A stretch of DNA of 64,000 nt from Diabrotica undecimpunctata (GCF_040954645.1 NC_092809.1:67456141-67520140), one strand, 5' to 3'; shown: positions 20,584 to 31,509, counted from the first letter of the stretch. Numbers and translations are program-made. Notes: generated by a model not told the origin, from the letters alone.

Positions 20584-21936
20584 TTATTTTAAAGAGTTTT
20601 GGGAGGCAAGGGAAGTATCAGAGTAAGATTCATCGTCACTGGGATCTGTTTGTGAAAGACATGGTAATGTTATTGTATGGTTATTTTCTGCAGATTTAAC
20701 ATTGCATTGGTGTCTGATTTTTTTCATTAATCGTGTAAATCTGTTTTTTATTGTTCTTTGAGAAAGATGCGGGTAGATAGAAATCAAATTGGTAAGGAGT
20801 GTATTGATGTCGTTTGTAAACTTTAGGGCCTCATGGTAGGGGTCACTGCTGCCTTTAGTATTTTCTAAAAACGCAAAAAGATCGTTTAAGGAGAGTATAT
20901 TGTTTTGTGGATTTTTGTTGTAATATTCGGTAATGTCAAGTTTAGTAATATCAGAGATACTGGTATCATCCGTTTTTCGCTTTTTCTTTTTGGATTTTCT
21001 TTTAGTTAATTCATTAGGGATATAAGGCGGTTGCATTTCAGAGGTTTCAGCTAACGGAGTTGTAGGAAGACTAGATTCGTCATTAAGTGATTCCGAAGGA
21101 GGTCTTTTTTGGCCTATTACTGGAATGTCTTGAGACGATTGGACGCTTTCATTTGTATTCGTGTTAGGTTCATTGTTAGGAATGGGAGCTCGGGTTTCTG
21201 ACTGTATAGGAATAATGACCGATGGGGGATTAATGCAGTTATTTGCAACATGTCCTGTTTGCTTGCAGATAAAACATTCCATTCTATCTGTAGAAAGAAA
21301 AATTCTATGTTCATGACCATCATATGGAATAGTTATTGATGTTTGTAGTTCGTAGTTATCCGAAGGGGGAAATATATAAACTTGGCGCCTGAAGCTTAAA
21401 ACATGACTGTATTCATCTCCAGGGATACCTGCTTTGAGAAACGATATGGGGGATGCTAGTTGTAAGCCAAGACTTTTTATAGCATTTTCAGCTAGATCAT
21501 GAGGAATAAAAGGTGATATATTTGAAATGACAATTCTTTTGGTTGGAGATATAAGTCTCCGAATATTTAGTGAAAATGTATTAATTTGAATGAATGGATG
21601 AGACTTTATCAATTTTTCGACAAGTTCAGAATTAGATAAGTAAATACATACCCTATTATTCGATATCCTGGATGCGAAGCAAATGTTCTTGGCCCCAATG
21701 ATAGTTCCGATTGCATGTACATAATCGTATAGCTTTAGACTATTCTCGGCATGAAGAACTACGGCCTGATCCTTTTTTGGGAACGTTGGTCTAGGTGCTG
21801 AATTTACTGCAGCCGTATAAGATATGTTACTGTTGGTGGTTGGGTTTGTGTTGGTTACAATTTGGTTTGTTGACATTGTTGGATTTGAAGCATCCTCGTA
21901 GTCAAAGACAGCTTCTTGCAATTTGTTTGTATTCAT
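20584..21936 (-). CDS. I-like LINE ORF1: gag-like RNA-binding protein with CCHC knuckle
   Basis: A 450-codon ORF starting at an AUG about 310 nt inside the element. It has an asparagine/threonine-rich N terminus, a central block with RRLISPTKRIVISNISP and SFRRQVYIFPPSDN, and one retroviral-type zinc knuckle, CFICKQTGHVANNC, at about residues 219-232. A low-complexity acidic and lysine-rich tail (KRKSKKKKRKTD) follows. Such proteins coat the element RNA for retrotransposition. Its UAA stop at 20,584-20,586 is immediately followed, in the same frame, by ORF2. The matching ORF1 of the second copy lies at 38,576-39,904. Confidence 0.9.
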   Translation of the reverse strand: MNTNKLQEAVFDYEDASNPTMSTNQIVTNTNPTTNSNISYTAAVNSAPRPTFPKKDQAVVLHAENSLKLYDYVHAIGTIIGAKNICFASRISNNRVCIYLSNSELVEKLIKSHPFIQINTFSLNIRRLISPTKRIVISNISPFIPHDLAENAIKSLGLQLASPISFLKAGIPGDEYSHVLSFRRQVYIFPPSDNYELQTSITIPYDGHEHRIFLSTDRMECFICKQTGHVANNCINPPSVIIPIQSETRAPIPNNEPNTNTNESVQSSQDIPVIGQKRPPSESLNDESSLPTTPLAETSEMQPPYIPNELTKRKSKKKKRKTDDTSISDITKLDITEYYNKNPQNNILSLNDLFAFLENTKGSSDPYHEALKFTNDINTLLTNLISIYPHLSQRTIKNRFTRLMKKIRHQCNVKSAENNHTITLPCLSQTDPSDDESYSDTSLASQNSLK

Positions 21937-22246
21937 TGTTGAGTGTCAGAAGGCGGCAACTTATCATACACCATAGTGATGGAAGTTGCCTAGATATGGA
22001 GCAACTAGTGTAATGTCCAAAAATGTTGTTATTTTCTTGTAAGGTTATAATGCACTTAATGAAATATTGTTTATACAAGTTTAGCGATTATATGCACCCG
22101 CGAAAGTACACGTATATAGTTACACTGCACTTTGTTATTGTCTGGAACAAGTATAAGTCGCAAAACAAGTTTAAAAACTATTATAAACACTGTAAATTAC
22201 GAGAACGGCAAAAACGATGTTTACTCGTTCAGGCACCGAAGTGGAA

Positions 22247-22257
22247 TCTCATGTAGA
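22247..22257 (+). repeat. Target-site duplication of I-like LINE copy 1 (5' side)
   Basis: TCTCATGTAGA, identical to 16,779-16,789. Confidence 0.85.
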
Positions 22258-23599
22258 AATTGATTGTAAATAAAAGTTCAAAAGAAAAATCAAGGTTGTT
22301 TCAGGAATTCTATTATTTCCATTTTAATCGTATTTAATTGGAAATTTCCAGGTATTATATTTGTGTTCTTGGAAATTGCTCGATTTGAATGCTACGTCGT
22401 GTTTAGTTTAAAACGCATATTATGACTAACGAGGGTTATTCAAAAGGTTAATCTGACAATTCATCTACAGTTTGATGTCTTAACGGTGGAAAATTTTATA
22501 AAAAGCAGTGGAAGATATTCTATTGGGGAAATGCAAGGCGATACAATAGTTATTAGTTATTTTACGTTTACTACTAAAAGTTTCGTTTATATTTTTAAGT
22601 TATTTTCTTTCTTGTTTGTTATGAATTTAAGATATTTATAAATGATAGGTTTTGTTTATTACAAATTATTACGAACCAGAAGTATATTTGTGACATTTCA
22701 TTATTATAAGGGAGAAAGTTTTAAATTTAAAATATACCTAATTTAGCACCTCGACACCGTAAGGTACAAAAGGACGGCTCACGTAAGTAAGTATAATTTA
22801 GCATTTGAGATGTTGTAAAATAAACATGAACATATTTCTTAAACTAAAAATAATATAAATGAATGAAAATATTGTGTGTGCATCTGGCTTACACAATTAA
22901 TTGTTAAGACGTAATATTTTGAATATAATATTTTTACATAACATTTTAACAAAATATATTTACATAAATTAACAATTTTACCGTTGACGCAAAAATATTT
23001 TTATGTGCAAGTTTCCTATTATTTTCCTTATTTTAAAAATATACCCGCCACCATTGAACTACACGCGTCTCTCATCTCGGACCCCTCGGGGATCTATCAT
23101 TTCTAAGCGATAACCTGACAATCCTATTGAATTTCGACTATAGTTGCTGTTTTATAGATCTTTGCTTCTATGTCTTATCTTAGATAGAGGAGAGTAGTAC
23201 ATAATAAGACAATCTTATAATTTTTCAAATTTACCACCAAGATTCAATTCTACAACCAGCATTACTACAGAAATGTCATTTTACATTGTAAGAGGTTACT
23301 TTTTATATAGTTTTGTTGACTTATTATCGAAACTAATTGTTGGCTTGTGTCAATTTGCAAGTGCATGCGTGTAATACCACAGTTAAGTGAGTCTAACATC
23401 TAATAGTCGCGTCTCAAAAATAAAACTTAAATATGATTATTTGCATTTGTTTACAACAATGTTACTTGGTACACAATGAGACACTGGTTAGTACACATAG
23501 TACAAGACTGTTCCATTGGGTACTACTAAAGTTTGTACCAAGTGTGTATGCTATAATAATATGTTGTATAGGTAGAATAAAAGTTTCTTACTGTCTGTA
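22258..23599. other. AT-rich stretch; GC-richer patch at 23,045-23,110
   Basis: No coding family recognised. The patch with ACTACACGCGTCTCTCATCT and CGGACCCCTCGGGGATC stands out in composition and adjoins the 21-mer at 23,114-23,134 that recurs inverted at 14 kb. Confidence 0.4.
23114..23134 (-). repeat. 21-mer, inverted partner of 14,005-14,025
   Basis: Exact reverse complement of the 14 kb copy over 21 bases. The pair may mark the same unidentified LTR or MITE family. Confidence 0.6.
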
Positions 23600-24172
23600 G
23601 CTGTTTGCTGCCGACATGGTATGGTATATGGTAAGTGCCGTACAACAGGTTTTGGACGGAAAATCATTGAGAATTCCTGCCGTTGAACACGGAGTAAAAT
23701 TTCAGACATTACAAAGATATGTCGAAAAAAAAACGTATTAATCCAGATAATGATTAAATCTAGAGGAACAGGAAGTTTCTCTGTGTTGTTACATCAAAAT
23801 TCAAGCACTAAAGGTAGCATATGATATGGCGATTAAAAACAATATTTCAGTTTTAGCGAATTGGATCAAGGATAAAATAGTTAGACTCCAATGATTGCGT
23901 TCATTTAGAAACATGCGTGGGAACCACAGTATACGTCAATTAGAGAGTTGCAGTTTATCAAGAATAACATTATTTAGTCCACACAATGTCAACAAGTTCT
24001 TCGTCAAATTACGTGCCGTTTATTCTAGATATCCATCCGCTGTGTTTGATATCAGGATATACAAGCTTGATGAGACTAATACAACAGTGCAGAAACCTAA
24101 GAAAGTCGTGGCAGAGAAAGGTGTAAAACAGTTGTACTAGCGGTGAAAGGGGTATTCTTATTACCACGTGTG
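23600..24172 (+). pseudogene. Pogo/Tigger-like (DDE_1) transposase fragment
   Basis: The N-terminal psq-type helix-turn-helix is visible as QQVLDGKSLRIPAVEHGVKF followed by QTLQRYVEKK (about 23,645-23,735). Next comes KVAYDMAIKNNISVLANWI, a CENP-B-like DNA-binding segment. The ORF 23,895-24,140 then gives QLESCSLSRITLFSPHNVNK and the catalytic start IYKLDETNTT, then VQKPKKVVAEKGVKQ. A frameshift moves to TSGERGILITTCG, where pogo homology ends at about 24,172. The remaining DDE domain is lost, replaced directly by piggyBac sequence. Confidence 0.8.
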
Positions 24173-24173
24173 G

Positions 24174-24945
24174 TTTATGTGGGTCGACAACCAGATGGCC
24201 CATTTACTGCTGTAGACAATTCCTCAAACAAAATTGTAAAAATAATATTTGCCCCAATAAAGAATTCTCGGTGCAATATTATCTGGATAATTGGTTCGTT
24301 AGCATTTCTCTAGTTGACGTTTTAAAAATAGAATTAAAATGGTGACCATTGGAAATAATAAAAGAAACCTGCCCCCTGAATTACTTCAAGGATCATGTCC
24401 TCTAAAATCAAGTACGTTCGCAGTGTCTTTCTCTATGCTATAGAGAAAGACACTGCTAAACATTATGAAGCAGAAATTTTGACAGTTTATAACAATATAA
24501 AAGGCGGGGTTGACGTCGTAGATCAGCTGTGCTACTTTGATGATGTTTTGCGAAAAATATGACGTTGTCAAATGATAATTTTTAACACAATACTAAATAT
24601 TTTAGGCATTAATTCACCAGTGATTTATAGACGTAACAACCCTGCTAAAAAAATGCTTTGAAGCTTTTATCATTTTCTCTTATGGATGAACTCCTTCGTA
24701 TTCAAGTGGCAGTAAACAATTTAAATAGGAATCTGAAATTATGTATTAAGGCTATATGTAATATTCCTAACACATACGACAATTCAACGAATGGAAGAGT
24801 ACATTGTTGATGCTACTTTTGCGACCGTCAAAAAAAAAAACCGGAAAATAACTGTTTTCTGCTGTATATGTAAAAAGTTTTTGTGCAGAAAGTATTCAGG
24901 TGCAGTATGCGAAGAGTGCCAAACTGAACTTATATTGAATTAACT
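24174..24945 (+). pseudogene. PiggyBac-like transposase, C-terminal half
   Basis: Begins YVGRQPDGPFTAVDNSSNKI. After a frameshift it reads DNWFVSISLVDVLK, where the D (codon 24,286) is the expected second catalytic aspartate. NLPPELLQGSCPLKSSTFAV follows, then a break at a perfect hairpin (24,420-24,456), then YNNIKGGVDVVDQLC with the third catalytic D. The C terminus retains a cysteine-rich finger, CCICKKFLCRKYSGAVCEEC, and a stop near 24,940. Multiple stops and shifts make it dead. The N-terminal half and first catalytic D are missing. Confidence 0.8.
24420..24456. repeat. Perfect 17 bp hairpin inside the piggyBac relic
   Basis: GCAGTGTCTTTCTCTAT, loop GCT, ATAGAGAAAGACACTGC. It interrupts the conserved STFAVS segment, so it probably arose as an inverted duplication after the element died. 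Confidence 0.85.
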
Positions 24946-25189
24946 AAGTTTTTTTTATAAGAGTAGAGAATAGTTTTTTAGTGATCTGTCCAGTGGTCAT
25001 AACATTAGTTATGATATAAAAATGGGGACTAAACATAAGTTTCTAAAAAACAGAATATTTAATAATTAACTCTGACGCTAATTTTTAACTTGTGGATAAC
25101 AATAACGTGGAAATAAAAGATAAGATCGTTTAAATATCGAAGAGCAACTTTGACAAGAGATGAGCTATGAGAAGAGGAAACATAAAAGA

Positions 25190-25600
25190 GCATTTGTGGA
25201 CTTTGTAGTAACGTATGGAAGTGAAGTGTGGACTTTATATTCTAAAAAAAGAGAGGGTTAGACGTTGTAGATATAGACTACCTTCGAACGAGCGCCAGAA
25301 TATCAAGGATCTACAGAGCTACCAACCGAACCATTAGGGATAGATTAAATGCCACAGACACGTTAACTAATACAATAGAAAGGAGTCTAAATAATTTGGA
25401 CTACGGATTGACGAAAGTAGATAGCCCAGTAGAATATTTACAAAGATGGCATTCGAGAGGAAGACGTAAAAGAGAAAGACCAAACCAAGACCTGAAGTAA
25501 AAATATGAGGAAGGCATTATAGGCCAGGAATTTGTAGGAAGGAGACGTTCAAGACAGGCAAAGATGGTGAATAGACATGAAAATGTGGCTATAACTGTTT
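25190..25600 (+). pseudogene. LINE C-terminal relic
   Basis: VTYGSEVWTLYSKK, then after a shift VVDIDYLRTSARISRIYRAT, NRTIRDRLNATDTLTNTIE, RWHSRGRRKRERP and EFVGRRRSRQAK. This matches the C-terminal half of RTE-type LINE polyproteins. Frameshifts and stops separate the pieces, and no clear tail was found. Confidence 0.65.
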
Positions 25601-26701
25601 AAATTCACTAATAATATATGTTATTTTAGTATCTTTGCCACTATCACGTATAATGTTTTTTGTCAGCATTTTTGCATAGTATTTAATTGCGGTTTAATCT
25701 TCTGTCAGAAAATATTTAATTTAAAATTAATATAATAATTGCATAAAAGTATTTTAGAAATTAATTTCCAGATGGTAAATTGAAATAGTCAAAACAAATG
25801 CAAACTATAGTTCTCATTACAATATTTTGTATAATAAAGTAATCCCATATGAAATTTTATTTAAGATAAATACACCATAAGTCCTTCCCCCTTAAAAGGC
25901 CCCATTGTTTATTAAAAATTGTGTTTTTAACAATTGATAAAAAAATAAAAAAATAAACAAAAAAGTTCCGATCGACTAACGACGAGATCGTCAAATAACA
26001 ATTTTGTTTTATAATTGACAGTTAATTCCCAAAGATCTATTTGATAAAAAATGATAGTTTTAGTCAAAGATTAAAATAATTTTTGGTCTAAATGAGATCC
26101 TGTCTAATTTATTGTATTCGTTAATAAAGACTTGACGAGCGAAAAACATCACATTTTTGACCTTTTGTTCTCCTACACAATTCCACATCTCCCGAACTAA
26201 ACAATTTTTCTTTATAAAACTCCAATTACTTTGAATTTTTGAGCTCTTTGTGCAAGGATGATAATCACAATTTATTTTTCTTAGTTTTTGTTCTGTAAGT
26301 TGAAAGGAACGGTTAGCTAATGATGAATTGTTCAACTCTGCTCAGACAATCATGGAATTAACTGGTATATTTTGTGAAATGTTAAGACATCATTTTATTG
26401 TTCAGTGATTCAAATTATGCCATCATTCTTCCTTAAAAAGGATATAGAAAATTAGTTTTTGTCGCCAAAGCAGCAGTCGTAACGAAGAATTAATCCACTC
26501 ATTAAATACGTCTTTATTAAGATAAACGGCGAGTTCCATGAGATTTGATATTTATTTAAAATATTTAGCTTATAGTGTGTGGGATAACTATGTAATATTA
26601 ATAGTTATCTAAAAAAAACTGGAAATGCCAAAGTAGACCTAGATACTTATTCAATTTTTTGAGGACAAAAGTAGGTATTATTGGTGAAGAGTATATACTG
26701 C

Positions 26702-26704
<3 letters not shown>
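25601..26704. other. AT-rich, one unassigned ORF
   Basis: A 91-codon minus-strand ORF at 26,060-26,335 (with NNSSLANRSFQLTEQK) resembles nothing I know. No repeats recognised. Confidence 0.3.

Positions 26705-26749
<45 letters not shown>
26705..26749. repeat. (AT)n microsatellite, about 22 units
   Basis: Uninterrupted AT dinucleotides. Confidence 0.95.
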
Positions 26750-26751
<2 letters not shown>

Positions 26752-27859
26752 GTTAAATCAAGAATTTTAATTTTAAAACTTTACAAAAAATATATATAAA
26801 ACATATAAAATTGAATATATTATGAATGTTTCTCCCATTGAAACGCTTCCTCTGCCTTGAGTTGTCCAATTCCTCGTTCTATGCAAAATGGACTATCAGT
26901 TCTCAGCAGCCTCCTATGTAATTGGCAATATTAAACAAGATATTGCAATTTAGTGTCTTCAATGCTCTCCTTCGAATGCACGTACCTTTCCATTGATGCC
27001 AGCCTCTTTTCCTCTCTCCAAACTTAATCTCTCGTTCCGAAATAAACAGCGATACGTAGAATACAAGTAGGAAAAGTTTACTTACAAATTTGTACCAGAT
27101 CAACTACCGTCGGACACACTTACTTCACCAACTCACAACTTATTCTTTATCACTTACTACCCCTGGAGACCACCTCGAAAACCAACCATTCACTTTAAGA
27201 AACTGGAACTAACTACCTCTCTCATCTCATCTATCCATCCATCCAACCTCTCATTATACACACCCATCTCACCACTTTCCAAATTTTCGGCCAATCAAAA
27301 ATTTGCATACCACTCCCCACATAAAATCAGAAATACCTACCAACTTTCCTAATTTACATTATTTCTACAAGGACACTTAATTTCTACTGGGTATTTACAG
27401 ATTTCGAACAACCATTTACTTATTAACTATTTTTATTGTCCTGTTCATGGCGCAAACCCGGATTACGGAACACTTTATGGCTAATGGGAAAAAACCATCG
27501 TTAACTTATATTTATTGTTGCTTTCGAGATAATTGGTGTTGAATATTCTGTAATTTTATTTGAATTTATTTTGAAATCATTTTAAAAGGATATATATTTT
27601 TTCTTTCCAGATGTTAAATGGTTAAAGTTAGTGATTCTAAGTAGATCTAAAAATCGCATTAACCTTTTTGTTTTTCGAAAAAAAATTGACTTTTTGATGT
27701 AGAAATTTGTTCATATTGAAATGATGGCCATAAAAGATTATTGTTGATCAATAATAAATTTTATTTATTTACAGTGTAAGGCTGAAGTTTCAAATAAAAA
27801 TATTTACTTTATTTTTTTAATTAAAAAATGATAACAAAGATGTAAAAGTTTCTCTACTA
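26750..27859. other. Non-coding stretch with a strand-biased C-rich segment
   Basis: 27,100-27,350 is pyrimidine- and A-rich with very few G on the plus strand (for example CATCTATCCATCCATCCAAC). It is followed by ATGGCGCAAACCCGGATTAC near 27,447. It may be part of an LTR or UTR; no ORF supports a gene. Confidence 0.3.
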
Positions 27860-29270
27860 CTCTGGAGCGTCATCTTTTTTCCACTCTCTGATGGTATACT
27901 GATACCAAGCATGGAATTCAGAAGGAATTGTTCCTATCTTACATTTACAAGACAACTCGTTTATTAAGTCCACCTACATTGAACATAAGAAACTGTGGAT
28001 CACTATAGTTGTACCTAAAATGTATATTATGTATATTGCGGTTTATCTACTTCATATCGCATACATTTATTTTTAAGCCAATTAATACGATTTCCGTTTT
28101 TATCAATAGTTCTATTTTTAAGAGTATCAGCAGCTTGGGTCTTTTATATCAAGACCATCATTATACCTTAATTCATTTACGTTATATGGATCACCTCTTT
28201 TTTTTCGGCCTCTTTTGGACCGTGCCAATCTAAAAATGTTTAACCAGCCATGCATAGTGTATACTGGAACATTCTTTTTAGCATTTTCTATGGCACTGTG
28301 CATGGAATCTACTTCCATCTAAAAATGCCCAGATTCTAAGAAATTGTGCTGTACAATATTTAAATTGCTGTTTTGTACGATAAATAGAAATAATGCTGCG
28401 ATAAACTGATTTCTGTTTTGACCGCTACAGGTATCAAAGAACAAACATATTTCGGTAATATTTTGTGGCAGAGATTTTATGAACTTAAGCGGGCATGTAC
28501 CTATTTCTGAACTGCCCCTTTGACCATTAATTTTAGTCCATACGTAGCAGTGGGCTTTTTGACTAGCTGCTTCGTAAACTGTGAGATTGTACGCATACAG
28601 CTTTCTACTGTAATACATTGGTGAGACATCTGAAGAAGGTATTTGCAAAACGCTTTGTAAATCAAATGTGACACTAAGAAAACTATTATCAGTCATTGCG
28701 CGCTCTTTCTCTGACTTTTTTGCTAAATTTTCTTTGTCTTGTCTTTTAATGTAATCTTGATATTTTTCTTCTAAATCTGCAGCTTTTGTCTTCAAGTAGT
28801 TTATGAATGTTAGGCACTGATCCTTTTAAGGCTTAAAAAAGGAAAATTAAAGTAGGTACCAAAAATGTGGCAGTAAGATATTTGAGATGCATATTCTTTT
28901 TTCGTTTTCTTACAATCTTCAACATACATTTCGTACATTTTTGCGATAGATAAATTAGAATTTAAATATTCTCGTTTAGTTGATGACCTACAGTAGTGAG
29001 ATGCCATGCTTGGAAAACTTTGTATATGAGCTTTGATTGAAGCTATAATATCAGGTTTGGTTTTATTAGCAGGTTCCTTTTTGTCACGTTTGTCGTTAGC
29101 TGCAAATATTCCTATATCCTTTACTCCAGAAAATGCCTTATTCACTGGCCCGTGGCTTATACACAAAGTGCGAAGAAAGAAATTCTTTCAAACTCGATTT
29201 TTTTTAATTTGGTTTAGGAAATGATAGTACCTATTTGTAGTTTTGAGAGCACCTGTTCCAGAACTAAGTC
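27860..29270 (-). pseudogene. Unclassified transposase-like gene (TFDLQ / DTCSGQN family), copy 1
   Basis: Read downward on the minus strand: FFLRTLCISHGPVNKAFSG, DIGIFAANDKRDKKEPANKT, SHYCRSSTKREYLNSNLSIA, then after a frameshift near 28,830 DQCLTFINYLKTKAADLEEK, then FLSVTFDLQSVLQIPSSDVS and CLFFDTCSGQNRNQF, then LESGHF-stop-MEVDSMHSAIE. Fragments continue to IPSEFHAWYQYTIREWKKDD near 27,865. This protein family recurs in insect genomes. The acids in TFDLQ, FFDTCSGQN and MEVDS are placed like a DDE triad, but that is inference and I cannot name the superfamily. Only one frameshift and one TAG (28,319-28,321) break the main body. Confidence 0.65.
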
Positions 29271-30169
29271 TTCTATAGGTGGGTTCTTTGCTGGCAATAC
29301 AACCGAGAATATAATTATTCTTCTGGCGATTATATTCTAATCTCCAAAATACAAGTGGTAATTAAATGCGTCTCGAAACTTTTACTGTGTGTATGCTGCA
29401 TGCATCTTTGGTGTGCCCTAACTTACGCGTGAGAGGGGAATTATTCATCTGTATTTTATTAGAAATAAACGCTAATAGTAGCCCGTTGGGTGTTTAAAAA
29501 AACCCGTTGGGTGTTTCAGTAATGGACTGCTCATAGCTTTTGGAATATAGAAATTTATTGATGATGGATACGGGATAGGAGTTATCTATGAGAATGGACT
29601 TCGGTAGATTGAGAGATTATTCTTTGTAAAGCGGGTGTGTCAACGTGTGTACTCTAAGGCTGAGGTCTTGTGTACTCTAAGGCTGAACACTTAACGTGGT
29701 ATATATACTGTTAGTTAGAATTAAAAGGGCAGAATTCACTTTCGCTTTGTTTTGCAGTAGATCAAAATTAGTGCTCTTAATTTGTACATCATAATTTAAA
29801 ATGCGCTTAAAATCATCAATTGATGTTGCAGCTTTATGTTTTTAAAGAAAATGGTAAAGAATGATTTGTATTTTATTTTACAGTAACATAATCGGCATTA
29901 AAATATTTTGTAGTCAAATATTAAATAATTTACGACTACAACTCTTTTTGTCGTCTGGTATTATATTAATAAAAAACAGGATTCCCGACCTTTTGGTATG
30001 ATTTGATTAGAAAAAGAACCTTACAATCAGAATTTAACAATATAAAAATAATATAAAACTTAACATAAAAAGCAGTTAATCATCTTCGGAATATGAAGAA
30101 TTGTATTTCTTAACGACAACTTTATTTTTTGTTGTGTTTAGAGATTTATAGAAGGAATGATAAATAAAC
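29271..30169. other. Spacer with two short tandem repeats
   Basis: CCCGTTGGGTGTTT occurs at 29,482-29,495 and 29,503-29,516. GTGTACTCTAAGGCTGA occurs at 29,647-29,663 and 29,670-29,686. No gene recognised. Confidence 0.6.
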
Positions 30170-31449
30170 GGTGTTTTTTTTAGAGGTATAGAAATGTAAG
30201 TTGGCAACACTTTTTTAACTGTCGGCCATTTTGATAGCTGTCATGTGATTTAAGTTTAGTTTGGTTTGACATTTGATCATGAATAGACTGACGTCTGAAC
30301 AACGCTTTCAAATTGTGCAAATTTATTTTGAAAATCATGGTTCTGTTCGAAATACGTATCGCACACTACGTCCATTTTATGGTTAACATCGTCCATTAGA
30401 GCAATTATTAATACGATTAACCATGGAACGTTTTGCACCACGTTTACTCTAAATAATACCTAATATGCATCCACAGAGCCGTAGTAAAGTGCGTACAGAA
30501 GAAGTTGTAGAGCGTAGCGTAGAGGAAGACCAGAATCAGTCTATTCACCATCGTGCACAGCAGTTGGATGTGTGTCCATCCACTTTATGACAAATTTATT
30601 TAAAAGATCTTAGCTTGCGTGCGTACAAAGTCCAACTCGTGTAAGAATTGCAGCTACACGATCACCTAGCAAAGCCTAGATTCTGTGAATGGGTCCAAAA
30701 CGAGATTGCCGTTGATCCTGATTTTCATAAGCGAATTTTGTTTAGAGATGAAGCTGAATGGCTATCTCAATAAACAAAACTGCCGTATTTGGAGTAAAGA
30801 TTAACTTAAGTATATGTTGAGACACCATTACATCCAAAAACACTGATTGTTTGGTGTACTTTGTGGGCTGGTGGAATCATTGGTTCATACTCCTTCAAAA
30901 ACGATACTAGTCAGAACGTTACAGTTAATCGTGACCGATATAGAGCCATGATTACTAAATGTATTATTCTTTATTTTAACAACCATGATGTGTAGAAGCT
31001 GTGGTTTCAACACGACGGCGCAACATATCAGACAGCTCGTGCCACAATTAATTTATTGAAAGAAACGTTTGGTAACCGCATAGTTTCACGTTTCAGACCT
31101 GTGAATTGGCCTCCAAGATCGTGCGATTCAACACCGCCAAACTACTTTCTGTGAGGATATGTAAGGTCGCTAGTTTACTTCGATAAACCTGAAACGATTA
31201 ACCACTTGGAAAATAACATTCGCCGAGTTATTGCCGATATACGCCCACAAATATTAGAAAAAGTCAGCGAAAATTGGACCTCCAGATTAAACTACATCAG
31301 AGCAAGCCGTGGCTTTCATATGCCAAAAAACATATTTAAAGTATAATGCCAAAAGATTATCTTTTAAATAAAGTCAATTTCATGTCAATTTAAAAAATCG
31401 TCTTTGTTTTATTCCAATTCAAAATTCTATATCTCCATAAAAAACACCC
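30170..31449 (+). mobile_element. Mariner-like element with terminal inverted repeats
   Basis: Left end GGTGTTTTTTTTAGAGGTAT (30,170-30,193) matches the reverse complement of the right end, GGGTGTTTTTTATGGAGATA (31,425-31,449), through ATAGAA. The element holds one broken transposase gene. It sits between two copies of the TFDLQ/DTCSGQN family lying on the other strand. No unambiguous TA duplication was identified. Confidence 0.75.
30279..31346 (+). pseudogene. Mariner-like transposase
   Basis: Starts MNRLTSEQRFQIVQIYFENH, the DUF4817-type N-terminal helix-turn-helix. It continues QLDVCPSTL, SLRAYKVQLV, FCEWVQNEIAVDPDFHKRIL and FRDEAEW (first catalytic D), then TPLHPKTLIVWCTLWAGGII, VNRDRYRAMIT and WFQHDGATYQTARATI (second D). 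RPVNWPPRSCDSTPPNYFL follows, and ends NWTSRLNYIRASRGFHMPKN before a stop at 31,344. The third catalytic block, normally LTPLDYF, reads STPPNYF, so the last aspartate is N. At least six stops and several shifts are present. The length of about 355 codons is normal for the family. Confidence 0.85.
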
Positions 31450-31509
31450 ATTAGAATGTACCCATTCTAGCAATTCCATTAGGTGGTTATATTTTGAACT
31501 ATCAACTGA

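Larger units (their letters stand above)
16790..22246 (-). mobile_element. Full-length I-like LINE, copy 1 (about 5.46 kb)
   Basis: A complete non-LTR retrotransposon on the minus strand: 5' UTR (about 21,937-22,246), ORF1, ORF2, 3' UTR and a 15-nt poly(A) (seen as T at 16,790-16,804), flanked by an 11 bp exact target duplication. Both ORFs are open over their whole length. Endonuclease plus RT plus RNase H places it with the I group (I, Nimb, LOA relatives) and not with Jockey proper, which lacks RNase H. Its 5' end shares the GAGTAAACA segment with the second copy at 40.2 kb. The intact ORFs and perfect duplication point to a recent insertion, and the element may still be competent. Confidence 0.9.

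Noticed and set aside
29482..29516. Two copies of a 14-mer considered as a CRISPR-like or satellite array
   Set aside because: Only two units with a 7 bp spacer; a small local duplication.
30170..31449. TA target duplication at the mariner-like element ends
   Set aside because: No unambiguous TA lies directly outside both inverted repeats, so I do not claim it.
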